64,000 bases of DNA from Thalassia testudinum (lineage: Eukaryota; Streptophyta; Magnoliopsida; Alismatales; Hydrocharitaceae), in NCBI GenBank assembly GCA_037157565.1, contig JAZHRO010000063.1:13126001-13190000 (forward strand), given 5' to 3'. The first letter of the stretch is position 1. Each line of letters opens with the position of its first letter. This document shows, in pieces, positions 10,820 through 22,329 of the stretch. Position numbers and translations under genes: made by a program. Below the pieces are notes generated by a model. It was not told the DNA's origin. It ran no database searches and saw only the letters and a program-made list of their open reading frames with translations.

Positions 10820-10977
10820 GAAACAATGCCGATAGACTATCTTCTCGACCATAATTTTTTCAAGGATTCCAACTCTAAATCGGTGGTCCGTGACAAAGGA
10901 AACAATGCTGGTAAATTGTCTTCCCGACCATAATTTTTTCGAGGATTCCAACTCTAAATTAGTGGTCGGTGGCATCA
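10820..10977 (+). repeat. 79-bp tandem duplication
   Basis: Two head-to-tail copies, 10820-10898 and 10899-10977, both starting GAAACAATGC and sharing CGACCATAATTTTTTC and GGATTCCAACTCTAAAT. They lie just downstream of the protease remnant, where pol is missing. Confidence 0.85.
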
Positions 10978-12749
10978 AAGACTTGGAGCCTTGTATTCAC
11001 CCAAAATCTCTTCCTAACTATTCACCAGACCAGCCTACTCTAATTTCACCTCACCCATCCACTCTAACTTCAATTCAACCTCCCACCCTAACTTCACCCA
11101 CCCTCCATCTCGTTAACTTTTCCCTCAGTCCCTTTCCCCCAGACCTACCATCTGATCCCCCTGAGCATGGCCTTCTTCTTGAGCTGAATCCTTGGTCAAA
11201 CTTGGGTATTTCTTCCATTTTTCAGTCATTTTAGTCACCCTACTTTCACCATTTTCCCTTCTGGTGACCAAAAGGAAGATTGCATTTTATAGGGCATTTG
11301 CGTGTCTAACTATCTTCACAATTGACCATCTACCGTGCATCACTTTACGCTCGACTAAATGACATTAAAGACATCACTGGTTGGGAGGTAACCTAGCAAC
11401 ATTTTCCTTTTCACTTTCATTTTCTTTTTCAAGTTCTGCAAAACTTTGCCTCTATCCTGATTTCCTCTCTCAAGTGATATCTTCTCCAACTCCATTCCTT
11501 TTGTAAGGGACTTGCAAACCTTAAGCATGGGGGTACTTTCAATTTGTTAAGCATTTCATTATTTTTCAAAACCTAAAAACATTAAAATATTTTGCATTCG
11601 CATCATCTGCATCTGTGTATGCACTCTATTTGTATAACTTCTAAAAAATTATTTTGAGAATTTTTAGTGAAAGAAAGGACCAATGGTTGAACTTTAATTC
11701 AAATTAGGTACACCTGGGGTTTAATCATTAACAAACTAAGGATGAAGCTGCTGATTTATTTTTAGATGTTTCAGGTCAAGAAACCTGGACTAGATCAGGT
11801 ATTCTGCAAAGAATTCCAATTGAACACTTGATGATTCATGTAACCCGACTTTCTTTAGCAACTTGGATCGTACCTGACTTAGCTCTCGATCCAAAATTTG
11901 CTTTTCTTTTGAAAACCTAGTGTCAAACATTTCACACACAAAGCCAACACTACCCAAGCCCAAAAACATCTAAATAATTAAAAAACTCTTGCAAAATATT
12001 CATAAAAGATCAAGATAGATGATTGGTTTAAGTTCCCACTGTTGAGAAGGAAAAATACTTCCATTGAGGATGCGATTTCAACATGTTACCGCCACGGTGC
12101 TACTCTATATCTATATTTCATATCTTTAGATAGAGCATTAAGGTGGAATTTATAGCTCAGGTGTCTTGGACAGTGCTCTACCCACAACGTCGGAGCAAGA
12201 GCCTAAGTTTTCTTGGAGCACCCCTTTACACCACACAATGTTTTAGGGTTGTGATCTCCTACGGTGTGTCTTGGATGGTGCTATCTTGAAGTGCTGGTGC
12301 CAGAGCCCCCTTGAGGATTGGTAATGGGAATGATGATCTTGACAAATCTGTAGTAGGACTAATCTAAGGCTAAGCATGGGGGAAATAATTAAAAAAGAAA
12401 AAGTTTCAATAACATGACCTCATCTCAATAATGTTAGCATATCACAAAACACTGAATTAAAAAGTTTCATCAACTTGCTAATTGCAAATACAGTTCACGA
12501 GCCAGGGAAATCCTAACGGCAAAAATAGTTTTGAGATATTTGAATTAAAAGGAGTTAAGTAGTGATTTCTCACAGGATACAGTGATCCTAATTTGAAATT
12601 TCTTTGAATCCAAAGCTAAGTCGAGATGTTTTATCCTTAATAAACCTCATACCTACCTTAACCAAAAATCAACCAAGGTCCTATCTTGAACTTTTTCCTC
12701 AAAACACAAAAAGATGATTTCTTAAGAAATAATGTGGTGTAATCACAAT
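10978..12749 (+). other. Degraded 3' part and untranslated region of element B
   Basis: Up to about 11360 only a C/T-rich stretch with an open but meaningless frame is seen. Near 11385 TGGGAGGTAACCTAGC matches the conserved pol-end phrase of the other elements (GGGAGGCAACC at 24001 on the minus strand). An internal purine tract, TAAGCATGGGGG, lies at 11523-11534. A 43-bp motif starting GTGTCTTGGA is present twice (12161-12202 and 12266-12310), ending AAGAGCC and CAGAGCC. No gene is seen. Confidence 0.55.
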
Positions 12750-12786
12750 TTTTGCTAAGGGACTAGCAAAAGGATGAGCATGGGGG
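12750..12786 (+). promoter_or_regulatory. PPT hairpin plus polypurine tract (element B)
   Basis: Arms TTTTGCTAA and CTAGCAAAA around a short loop, followed by AGGATGAGCATGGGGG, which ends at the TG of the 3' LTR. Confidence 0.8.
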
Positions 12787-13147
12787 TGTAATAAATGCCA
12801 GATTATCATCATCCTTAGCATCCATTCACATCTAGTTCCTAAAATTTTGTTAATTGCATTGCATTATATCGTTGCATTTAGCATGCATGTTTAGGGCTTA
12901 GAGCATACATTAGCATTCGTTTCACATTATCTCATGTAGTTTCCATTTGATTTCAAGGGATGAGTGCATTGGAAATCAAGGAAACCCTAGCAGTATGGAA
13001 GGCACTTGGAACATTTGTGAAGATAGAAGGTCCAGTAGTTGGACCCTAGCTCAACTCAGTTGGATCCAACACAAATCCAGCTCGTACCTTACTCCCTCTC
13101 CACCTTAATGGCCATCCACCAACAATAAAACCACCAACCACTGATGC

Positions 13148-13370
13148 CTAACCATCCTCTTTGGCACCCTTTCACATGGCACCAAGGAAGCTTCCTAACC
13201 ACCATCCAAGCCACCCTCCTTGGCACCCTTTAACATGGCACCAAGGAAGCTTCCTAAGAAACCTTTTTAGCACCCTTTCACATGGTACCAGGGAAGCCTC
13301 CTAACCACCATCCAAGCCACCCTCCTTGGCACCCTTTCACATGGAACCAAGGAAGCTTCCTAAACACCAT
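13148..13370 (+). repeat. Four-unit tandem repeat in U3 of element B
   Basis: Four imperfect units of 50-65 bases, each with GGCACCCTTT or AGCACCCTTT, then ACATGG, then CAAGGAAGCTTCCTAA or a close variant. The array ends about ten bases before the TATA box. Each unit contains the palindrome GGAAGCTTCC. Confidence 0.8.
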
Positions 13371-13378
13371 CCATACTA

Positions 13379-13392
13379 GCCTATATAAAGAC
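13379..13392 (+). promoter_or_regulatory. TATA box, LTR of element B
   Basis: CCTATATAAAGACC, followed by a C-rich stretch. Confidence 0.75.
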
Positions 13393-14206
13393 CCCCCATC
13401 CAACCATTCAAACCATCCTTGGCTAGTACAAAAATACTTCCTATGTTCTACCCATATCCAATGTCCAAGGAAGAAGAAAAAAGAGGTGATCAAAGGGATC
13501 AGCTACCTTGTCCCTTTGGTGTTAACCTTCTCCTATCTTCTTCCTTGGCTCCACACCAAGGAGCACATCCACTCAAGGAGGATGGCCAAACAGGAGGAAA
13601 GAAGGGTGGAGGACATCCACTCTTGAGACGAGCAACTCAAGGAGCAAGAAGGAAGTCTTCTTCAAGTCTGGGAGCTACCATTTTGGAGCGAAGGCTACGA
13701 CAACTACTCGAAAGAATTTTTTGCCCTTTATTTTATTGCATTTTAATTTCTGTTAAGCATTCATCTACCTAGGGATTAACTAAGTGGAGCCTTTGCTTAG
13801 TTGAGCTTCCTAGGCACTTTGTAAACATTTCTTCTTAATAGCAAAGTGCCTTTCTTCATTCTTGAATTTTCAATTTCAAGTAGCAACTTTATTTATTTTA
13901 GTGCATCATTTCTCTCTTCTAATTACCTTAAGCACACTTGCCTAGGGTGAGCTTAGAAGAGAGGACTTCTCTTGTCACTTAGGTTGTAGTTGTTAGGCAT
14001 AGCTTCTTTAGCGTAGTTCTATCTTTGCAATCATTTCCTGCTTATTTCAAAACATAAAAATTTGCAAAAATCAAAATACAAAAAGAAAATTGTTGATTTG
14101 AGAGGAGAGAGAGAATCACTTATTTGACTAAAAAATTGGCCTCCTTGGATGACTCTAGATACCACCATTATCTAGGTATATAAATTAAATGCTGATCGAT
14201 TTTACA

Positions 14207-14895
14207 CTTTGTAACGACATTAAAACCCCCATTTATAGATCATGTAAAATCCAAATCACTGTGCTATAACTTCTTTCATGCAACAAAATGGCGAACAGTT
14301 TCATGAGGCCTGCGAGAAGTATAATGACATTCTCAGGAAATGTCCACACCATGGTCTGCCTAAGTGGCATGTAGCCCAGATTTACTACTATGGGCTAAAT
14401 GAAACTATGAGGCTAATTGTAGATGCTTCCTACGAAGGTAATTTCTTGCATAAAGATGAGGATGGGGCATTGTACTGTTTAAGAACATGAGTGAAAATTC
14501 TATGAAGAACGCTTTCATCGCCACCATTAATCGAACTAGCGCACCTCGTAGCAGAGCACATGAGGTTGACATGGGACCCTCCCATTCCTCCACTGACATG
14601 AACTTAATTGCACAAAAATTGGATGAAGTCTCCCCCATTCACAAGAAGCTGGACAAACTCTTGGCCAACCCCACCTAATCCGTGGCTCACACATCGACTC
14701 CATCACATAACAAACCTAATCCTTTCCAATTCAGGCATAATTCTAGGAATCCTGCACAACCTACACCATCTTTACTAAGTATTGTGTCGAGCGACATAAT
14801 AAGTAATTTAGACCTGGTTTCTGCTAGCCAGTATTTTGACATGGAGGAACAAGCCTCCATGTACTCGAACACATTACCTTATGCGGACTCATTGA
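14207..14895 (+). pseudogene. gag of element C, first piece
   Basis: Open from 14278 for 70 codons, then continuing in another frame to 14678 and beyond. It shows QFHEACEKYNDILRKCPHHGLP (split here as QFHEACEKY and CPHHGLPKW), followed by DASYEGNFLHKDEDGALY and then MSENSMKNAF. These are the gag blocks seen in H (CPLHEVPKW, DASCGGNFLNGDVDSAYDL, MSENLINHRY). It is cut at 14895 by the 5' LTR of element D. The Tyr-rich continuation (EVYALGNNLY, YNPGWCNHPNF) lies at 25690 onward. The N-terminal half of gag is missing because element B lies upstream. Confidence 0.8.
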
Positions 14896-17258
14896 TGGTA
14901 ACGCCATCATTCATCATAACTAACTTGAATTAGTCAGACTCAAGAGATAAATTCTCCCAAATGATTGCTTAAGGACCATAATCCCATCTGATCTATTTTG
15001 AGAGGATAAGAAAATAGGGTTAATTCTGCTATTTTAATAGAACATCACAAATATAGATTAATCGTGGGGTTACTTAGGGGTTTTTTGAAAGTTAAATGAT
15101 CATAAAAGATGAAGAATTGGGCTCATACTAATAGAATCAGGGTTTCACGCACATCCTAAATACCCTAATTATTTGCCACACTTGAATTGAGAGGGTTATG
15201 CTTATAATAAAATCAATATAACTTTCCTAAAATTCATGGAAAAATATTCTAAGAGGTTTGGTACCTTTGGTTTGGCCATCTGAGCCTATTTTGACCTAGA
15301 ATAGAGACTCAGAAGGGAATTTGCCCTAATTTGGGTTTCTATGCAATTTACTAAGCCAAACGTGGTCAAAACTCAAATACAAGCTCACCATTAGATTCCT
15401 TGAGTATAAATTAGGTTAACACAAAAATTTAGGCCTAATCGAAGTTCAAATACAAACTCACATTTCTAGTGCAAGCTCCTTGCAATTTTTGTGAGGAAAT
15501 TGCACTGATTTCATGTAATTTAAGGTCATAAAACACTCTATTTAAGTCCTAGCCAGTTCTTAGGTCCATTTTGAGTCTGGTTCCAGGCCAAATCTACCCC
15601 TTCCTCGTCTTCTCTGGCCACCTCTATTGCGGATTCGGCGACCCTCTTCAATCCCCTTCTTTCGACCACTTGATGGTCAAATCAAGTGGCCTAATATCTT
15701 CCTCAATGTCTTCTGCTTCTCACCGACCAACGTAGAAGCCACTTCCCCTTCGTCGTCGCCCCTCTTCATAGCTGGAGGCTTTGTCTCTTCCATGTCCTGC
15801 AAGGCATGCTGGTGTGGCATCCTATTCCCCATCATCAATTAATTAGGTCTTTCTTCATCCTCTCTTTCTAGATCAAAACTAGCCCCTTATCAACCCAATC
15901 CGACCAACATATCATGTCCTCCCCCTTCGTCTTCGCCAGCGTCGGCCACGCCTCTAGCAAGGTCACGTGGCCGCCACACACACCTAAACGACCCGCGACC
16001 ACCACCAAAAGCCTCCCCTCTTCACGTAGAACAAAAGCCCTCTCCTTATTGAAACCTCCACCCACTCAAACACTGCACCAGATGAACCTATCTTCTGCCT
16101 GCTCCGACTTCGTTCAACCACACCTGACCACAAAATACCTCACCATCACCACTGTCACACTCCTTGCATCTCGATGAGTGCTTCTGAACTGCCTAACCTC
16201 GCATCTCAACGAGTGCTTCTGAACTACCTAATTGGGGCGATAAGCCTATTCTTTATGTTTCAGGTATCGATTGCCGTTGACGCATCCACTGTCGCCAATC
16301 ATCGCTGTCCGTCGATCATCCACAGGGCCACCACTCTGTTCGAATGTGGATTATTCTCATGACATCTACTGCACTTCCTATTTGGGAAGAACACCCAGTA
16401 GCAGCTTGAATTGGAACTTTAATCCTCAACATGAGCACGAAGGAAGTAAAGGAGAAGGTGGCACCCTTTAGTGCCATATCGTATGAGTGAAACTCAGATA
16501 ACCAATTAAAGGAATTCATACAGTAGCTTAGGTACGTCGACACTGGGGTTGAGGCCCCCACTCACCTCATGCATGCACTCCTCACCCGCCTACATGCTGA
16601 TGGGTCTATTCCCTATGCCCAAGTACTCGACTATCCTATAACCAGTCCGGATTTGAGGAGAGAGAAGGAAAGAAAGATTTCTGAGGATGGAGGGGGGAGG
16701 ATTTTGCACTGTTGCTCCTTGAAATGCATGCCAACACTTAGTGAAATTTCAATGACTTGAGAGGCTGTTGTGCTTGATGAGTTAAGTCATCTGCCCATGT
16801 GCCCAACGACTAACACTGATATTTGTTGAGGTTACTGTGGAATTATTTGGCACTAATCTGAAGTGGTTAAGTGGTTTGAAATTACTATTGAAACATTGGA
16901 ACTACTATTGGTATTGGGAATTGTGCTTAATTGTAGGATTTAATTAGTGGTTCAAACCACCATTTTTAGCTTTCAATTATTCTTTTTCTCCTATTGATTT
17001 CTAAGATACAATTTGCTACTAATTGAATATCTTTTTGAGTTGATTATTTCTCCATCGTATATCTTTATTGTGTTTCATTTTTGTGCTCATTTATTTCTAA
17101 TATTTTGACTAGTGATTGAATTCCATATTTGCTCCCTATGAATGACCTCGAAACTCACAATTTTTTGAGCACTTATAAATTTAAATTTTTTTGTTACGCT
17201 TTTTTCAACTATACTACGACATAATACTTTTCTAAAACATGGTACAAACTTATCAACA
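14896..17258 (+). repeat. 5' LTR of element D
   Basis: Begins TGGTAACGCC and ends CTTATCAACA. It aligns by eye with 18309 onward along its length. A block of about 290 bases present in the 3' LTR (18880-19167) is absent here, at about 15449. A weak TATA-like CTATTTAAG lies at 15538-15546. U5 contains CAACTATACTACGACAT, also seen at the ends of other LTRs here. Confidence 0.85.
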
Positions 17259-17260
17259 CT

Positions 17261-17279
17261 TAGGTGTCGTTGTCTAGGA
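17261..17279 (+). promoter_or_regulatory. Decayed tRNA-Asp primer-binding site (element D)
   Basis: TAGGTGTCGTTGTCTAGGA, two bases after the 5' LTR. It keeps the GTCGTTG core of the tRNA-Asp site, with C to T and G to A changes and one inserted A. Confidence 0.65.
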
Positions 17280-18268
17280 GCATCATGTAATTCACCACTA
17301 GCCATATCTTTCTTGATTAATTGAGCAGATTTCTAACTTGCCTAATCTATTTTGTTTTGTTGTTGCGAGGTACATCAAGAGGAGATCTTTCACACAATCA
17401 ACCTCTCCAGGCGCAAGTAAAATTTTTCTTCTTCCCTAATCACCTCCTAATCTTGGGAAGAGAAAAAGCAAACAAATCAATTAGGATCCACTTGCCTTAT
17501 TTTCTTAGAAATATCATTTAAAGGCAAAGGAGTGACCTGAGTTGTGAGATTTATTGCAACTGAATGAAGCTGATAAGATTTGATTAAAGATTCCCCATCG
17601 TGACTTCCTGTACCTATTAGGGATTCAAACTAAAATTCTCAAACATCTTGGACTACTTACTTTCTTGTTTGAGTCCAAGGTGTCATAGCTGGAATCAAAT
17701 TGGACTTGAAATAGAGCCAACTTAGGGTTTTGAAGTGTTAGTACACATTTTCCTGCAATTAAGGAAATCAAACTTTTTGCATTTGTGTTCTATCGAAGCC
17801 CTTGTTTGAACTAATCTAATCAAGTGAACCCTAAAATTAAGGCTCTAAATTCACTGGAACTCTAAAATTTGCGACCTAATAACTTAAGAACCAATTCAGG
17901 GTGGTTTAAGGCCAATCCGATGTTGGATTTATGGGAATATAAATTAAAATGAGAGAAAACTCTCAAAATAAATACCTTTCTCAATCTCTCTTACAAAAAA
18001 ATTGCACTAGCAAACTAAACCAAGACTTGCTACAAATACACATGGGTGCTTTAACTACTGGGGTTAAAGAACCTCTGGATAGTTTTATGGACCTTAGAAA
18101 CCTTTACGGCAAACCCAAGGCTGAGGTTGGTTAGGTCTGGATCTTGGCTGGTACTTGAGTACCTCTAGGATTATTATTGGTATTCTATTCTGATTTCTAG
18201 AGAAGAGGCACAAACTAGCATTTGAACATCATAAACATGGTCTAGTGATCTACTTCTTTTCATAGAAT
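17280..18268 (+). other. Interior of element D, non-coding
   Basis: About 1 kb. I see no gag or pol motif and no open frame above 66 codons. A leader-like phrase, GTTGCGAGGTACATC (17362-17376), resembles the leader of A near 2401 (GATTGCAGGTACTC), so this may be residual leader. Confidence 0.6.
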
Positions 18269-18308
18269 TTTTGCTAGGGACTAGTAAAAGTTAGGCATGG
18301 TGGTATTA
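18269..18308 (+). promoter_or_regulatory. PPT hairpin plus polypurine tract (element D)
   Basis: Arms TTTTGCTAG and CTAGTAAAA around GGA, then GTTAGGCATGGTGGTATTA up to the TG of the 3' LTR. Confidence 0.8.
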
Positions 18309-20494
18309 TGGTAAAAACATTATTCGTCATAGATAACTTGAATTAGTTAGAATCAAGAGATAAATGTTCCTAAAAGATCGCCTAAGGACCATATCCCACT
18401 CTAATATGTTTTAAGAAGAGGACAAGAAAACAGGGTTAATTTTGTTGTTTTAGCAGCACATCACAAATGCAAAATAACCACAGGGTTACTTAGGAGATAA
18501 TTGAAGGTCAAATGAACATAAAAGATCAAGCGGTGGGCTTAGATTGATAGAAGCAAGGTTTCACACACTTCGAGGATCGAAATAAGACTAAAAACCCTAA
18601 TTATTAGCCACACTTGAATTAAAAGGGTTTTAGTCAGGATAAATTAATCTAAACCACATAAAATTCATGGAAAAATATTCTAAGAGGTTTAGTACCTTTT
18701 GTTTGACTATCTAAGCCTATTTTAACCTAGAATAGAGATTAAAATAAGAATTTGCACTAATTTGGGCTTTCATACAATTTTCCCAGTGAAACATGGTCTA
18801 AATTCAAATCCAAGTTCACCATTAGATTTATTGGGTATAAATTACCTTCACATCAAAATTTGGGCCCAATCAAAGTTCATCTTGACCATGTTTACATTTT
18901 AGCCCCTATAATCTTTGCCCTTCACATTTAAACCCATAGGTTTAAAGTTTCTTGCAAAAAGGCCCCTACTCTTCTCATCATGTTTGCGAATAGGTCCCTG
19001 TCACCATTTGAGGTTTGAATAGGATCAAACCCAAACCCACCGACCTTCAAACTGGAAATCTCACATAATTAACCACCAAATCACTCTAAATTTGGAGGGA
19101 TTGGTCGTCAAGAGATCCTTTATCAAATGCACAAGCCACGAGGCCTACTATGATCCCTACACCGTCAGCAAACTTGCTTTTTCAATGTAAGTTCCTTGCA
19201 ATTTTCGCAAGGAATTTGTATTGATTTCATGCAAATTAAGGTCCTAGAACCCACTATTTAAGTCTTAGGTAGTTCCTAGGTCCATTTTGGACCCAGTTCT
19301 AGGCCAAATCCACCTCTTCTTCGTCTTCTCCTGCCACCTCCACCGTGACTCTAGTGAACCTCTTCAATCCCCTTCCTCCGGCTACTTGACGGTAAAATGT
19401 AGTGGCCTAATATCTTCCTCAACCTCCTTCGCTTCTTGCCAACCAACATAGAAGCCACTTTCCCCTTCATCGTCGCTCCTCTTTATTGCCGGAGGCTTCG
19501 TCTATTCCACATCTGACAAGGCACGCCGGTGTGGGATCCTCTTCCTCTTCGTCCATTAATTAGGTCTTTCTTCACCCTCTCTCTCTAGAATAAAACTAGC
19601 CCCTTATCACCTCAATTCGACCAACGTATCATGTCCTCCCCCTCTGTCTTCCCCAGCATCAGCCATGCCTTCAGCGAGGTCGAGCAGTCGTCACACACCC
19701 CTAAACAACCTGCGACCACCACCAAAAGCCTCCCCTCTTCATGTAGACCAAAAGCCTTCTCCTTGTTGACACCTCCACCCACTTAAACACCCCACCAATA
19801 GAACCTATCTTCCACCTGCTCCTCCAACTTCGTACGACCACACTCGACCATGAAACACCTCGCCATCACCACCATCACACTCCTTACATCACGACGGTGC
19901 ATCTGAACTGCCTAATTGGGGTGATAAGCCCATTCTTTGTGTTTCAGGTATTGGCTGCTATCGACACATGCATTGTTGCCAAACACCGCTGTTTGTCGAT
20001 CATCCACAGGGCCACCACTCTCTTCAAACACTGAATCATCTCACGACATCTACTGTACTTCCAATTTGGGAAGAACACCCAATAGTAGCTTGAATTGGAA
20101 CTCCAATCCTTAGCACGCGTGCAAAGGAAGCAAAGGAGGATATGGCACCCTTCAGTGCCATATCATATGCATAAAACTCAGATAATTAATAAAAGGAATG
20201 AAAGATTTTTGAGGATTTGAGGAGAGAGAAGGAAAGAAAGTTTTTTGAGGATGGAGGGGAGAGGTTTTTGCACTGTTCTCCATGAAATAAGTGACAACAT
20301 TTTGTGAAATTTAAAAGACTTGTGGGGATACTATGCTCGATGAGTTAAGTCGTTTGCCCCACGTACCTGATGTCTGACTCTAATATTAGTTGGGGTTACT
20401 GTGGAATTATTTAGCTCTAATCTGACGTGGTTAATTGATTTTGAATTACTATTGAAACATTGAAACTAATGTTGGTATTGGGAATTGTGCTTAA
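18309..20494 (+). repeat. 3' LTR of element D, first piece
   Basis: Begins TGGTAAAAAC. It matches 14896 onward and breaks off after GTGCTTAA, where element E begins; the 5' LTR continues there with TTGTAGGATT. It includes the block 18880-19167 that is missing from the 5' LTR. Confidence 0.85.
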
Positions 20495-22292
20495 TGTTCG
20501 ATGAGTAAATCATGTTTGAAAAGATTATTCAGTTGTAGTATAGCACGAAAACATGTCAACAAATAATATTTATAAATTCCAGTGAGTACTAGGTCATTTG
20601 CAGGGAGGCAATCTCGATTTTAACAAAAGCTTTTCAATAAAACTAGTTCTAATAGGTATTTATATATGTATATATGTATAAAGAGGCAACAAATATTCAT
20701 GAGATCAAATTTCATTACAATGATAAAGAGTTTTTCACAGTCAAAATTGCTATGCTAAATAGAAACAGATAGATAGAGAGTTAGAGAAAGAGATATAGAA
20801 GGTGACAGAGAGACGATGCCACTTGTAGGATGCTTGTGCAAGATGCGGCAACACCTCAAATCTAGAGCGTCGGGTTGAAGGTCGGAGCAAAGATGTAGAG
20901 GGAGAGTTTTGGTCTGGAGGAAGGTAGAAGAGTTGTACCTAGAGATGCCTTCAACTAGGGGGCTTTGGCCTTCTTTTATAGCTTTTATGGAGGGCAAAAA
21001 GGGTTTTTAACCCTTAAATTGTGCAACCGTAGGACAATCAAATCTGTCGATTGGAAGATCAACAAATCAGATTTGGCCTCAAAATAGCCTCCAACGTGCC
21101 CTCTATGCTCAGGTGCATTTTGGTGGCGACACATGCTGCACTCTGGGGCCTTGGATCAAGATCTCACGCTCCAGCTGCTCCTGCACCCCTGCTTCAACGG
21201 TTCTCTCTCTACGCGTGCTCCTGCAAGCCTCATTCGAGTGCTTTATCCTCGGTCGTTTGATCTTACGATCAGACGACCCAGATTCGCTTTCCTCGCATGC
21301 TCAATTTCCCCTCTTCACACTCGCCTACGCGAATTCGAATCGCGTCCAGCGATCTCAGCCATCCGATCTCAGCCGTCCGATCTGACGATCATACCGCTTA
21401 CGTGCTTGCATGCCTCGCCTTCATTTTGTAAAACACATGGGATCCCATGATCAACCGCAGTGCACTCTGATCATGCGACATGGTCGCATCTCTGCCCTTC
21501 GATTGCCATCTGATGGTGAAATTACACCCGTGCCGATGCCTTCCTAATTTCCTGCGTAGCACCACTCGAATGTGCATCTTGCAATTGCGGTTGAGCGTGC
21601 TCACTACTATGCTAAGCATCCAAATTGTTATGTTTTTGTTTCAAGGAAACTTATTCTCATCCGTTGGATGAAGATCCAACTATCAGGATTTTCTTTCCTT
21701 TGATGAAGCGTGGCTAGATGGGCGATGTGGCATGCTCTTGGCCACTGGATGAAGATCCAATGGCCCACAGCGTGTGAGGGCGGCCTTCCTAGATGGGGAG
21801 GTGGTGAGGGGGCATCTGTGATGGTGCCACATGGCACCATCATAGCCGTCCATCTTCTTTTCCTTGTATCTGGTGATGTACAGCTCCAATCAGGTTGCAT
21901 TTTGAGCCATTGGACTACGATCGTTGATTTGGATCCATCCATGTGGTTGGATTTTTCATCTGAGGCTTGGATATTTATCCTCTGGCTCCATGGTCTCTAT
22001 TCTTCTATGGACTACACAAGATGCCTTGGTTGTTTGATCGAGATGATTTCGAAAGCATTGGACTCCCGACGTCATTCTGATCGGATCTATCCAGTCTAAT
22101 CTGACATCTACGGCTTCAAATCATCTACAATTAAAATCATCACTCATTAGTACATAAAATGACGATATTATCTATATGACTAATAAACTAGCTATTGTGC
22201 AAATTACGAAGCCTATGAATGCATTATTCCTAAGTTATGCTAGAATCTAGCTTAATTCAAGTGATTTAGGTTGCATGATTGCTGTGCAATCA
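20495..22292 (-). repeat. 3' LTR of element E
   Basis: 1798 bp. On the minus strand it starts TGATTGCACAGC and ends CATCGAACA. U3 has a perfect dyad with arms GATGGTGCC/GGCACCATC (21820-21841) and two dyads of the TTGGAT type (21661-21681, 21742-21763). A TATA box reading CTATAAAAG on the minus strand lies at 20973-20981. The LTR start resembles that of element C (TGATTGCACAAT at 54999), so E and C may be related. Confidence 0.82.
21820..21841. promoter_or_regulatory. U3 dyad, GATGGTGCC/GGCACCATC type (element E)
   Basis: Perfect nine-base arms around ACAT-type centre. The same 22-base dyad stands in U3 of A (1046-1067, 6994-7015), F (26511-26532, 31093-31114) and H (44020-44041, 54048-54069) with changes. 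Confidence 0.7.
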
Positions 22293-22329
22293 CACCCCCA
22301 TGACTAAATCTTGCTAGTCCTTAGCAAAT
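22293..22329 (-). promoter_or_regulatory. PPT hairpin plus polypurine tract (element E)
   Basis: On the minus strand, TTTGCTAA and CTAGCAA arms around GGA, then ATGGGGGTG directly before the LTR. Confidence 0.78.

Larger units (their letters stand above)
12787..14206 (+). repeat. 3' LTR of element B
   Basis: It starts TGTAATAAATG directly after the purine tract and ends TTTTACA at 14206, giving inverted ends TGTAA/TTACA. Length 1420 bp. It contains a TATA box, CCTATATAAAGACC, at 13379-13392, tandem repeats in U3 (13148-13370) and an A-rich U5. The sequence after 14206 is gag of element C, so B lies inside C. No 5' partner is visible in this window. Confidence 0.75.

Noticed and set aside
13282..13772. 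Two overlapping frames of about 115 codons in the LTR of B
   Set aside because: They span the U3 repeat, the TATA box and R, show no conserved domain and depend on repeat length.
21051..22099. Several frames of 70-130 codons on both strands in the LTR of E
   Set aside because: They overlap each other and lie in U3 of an LTR with dyads; no homology recognised.
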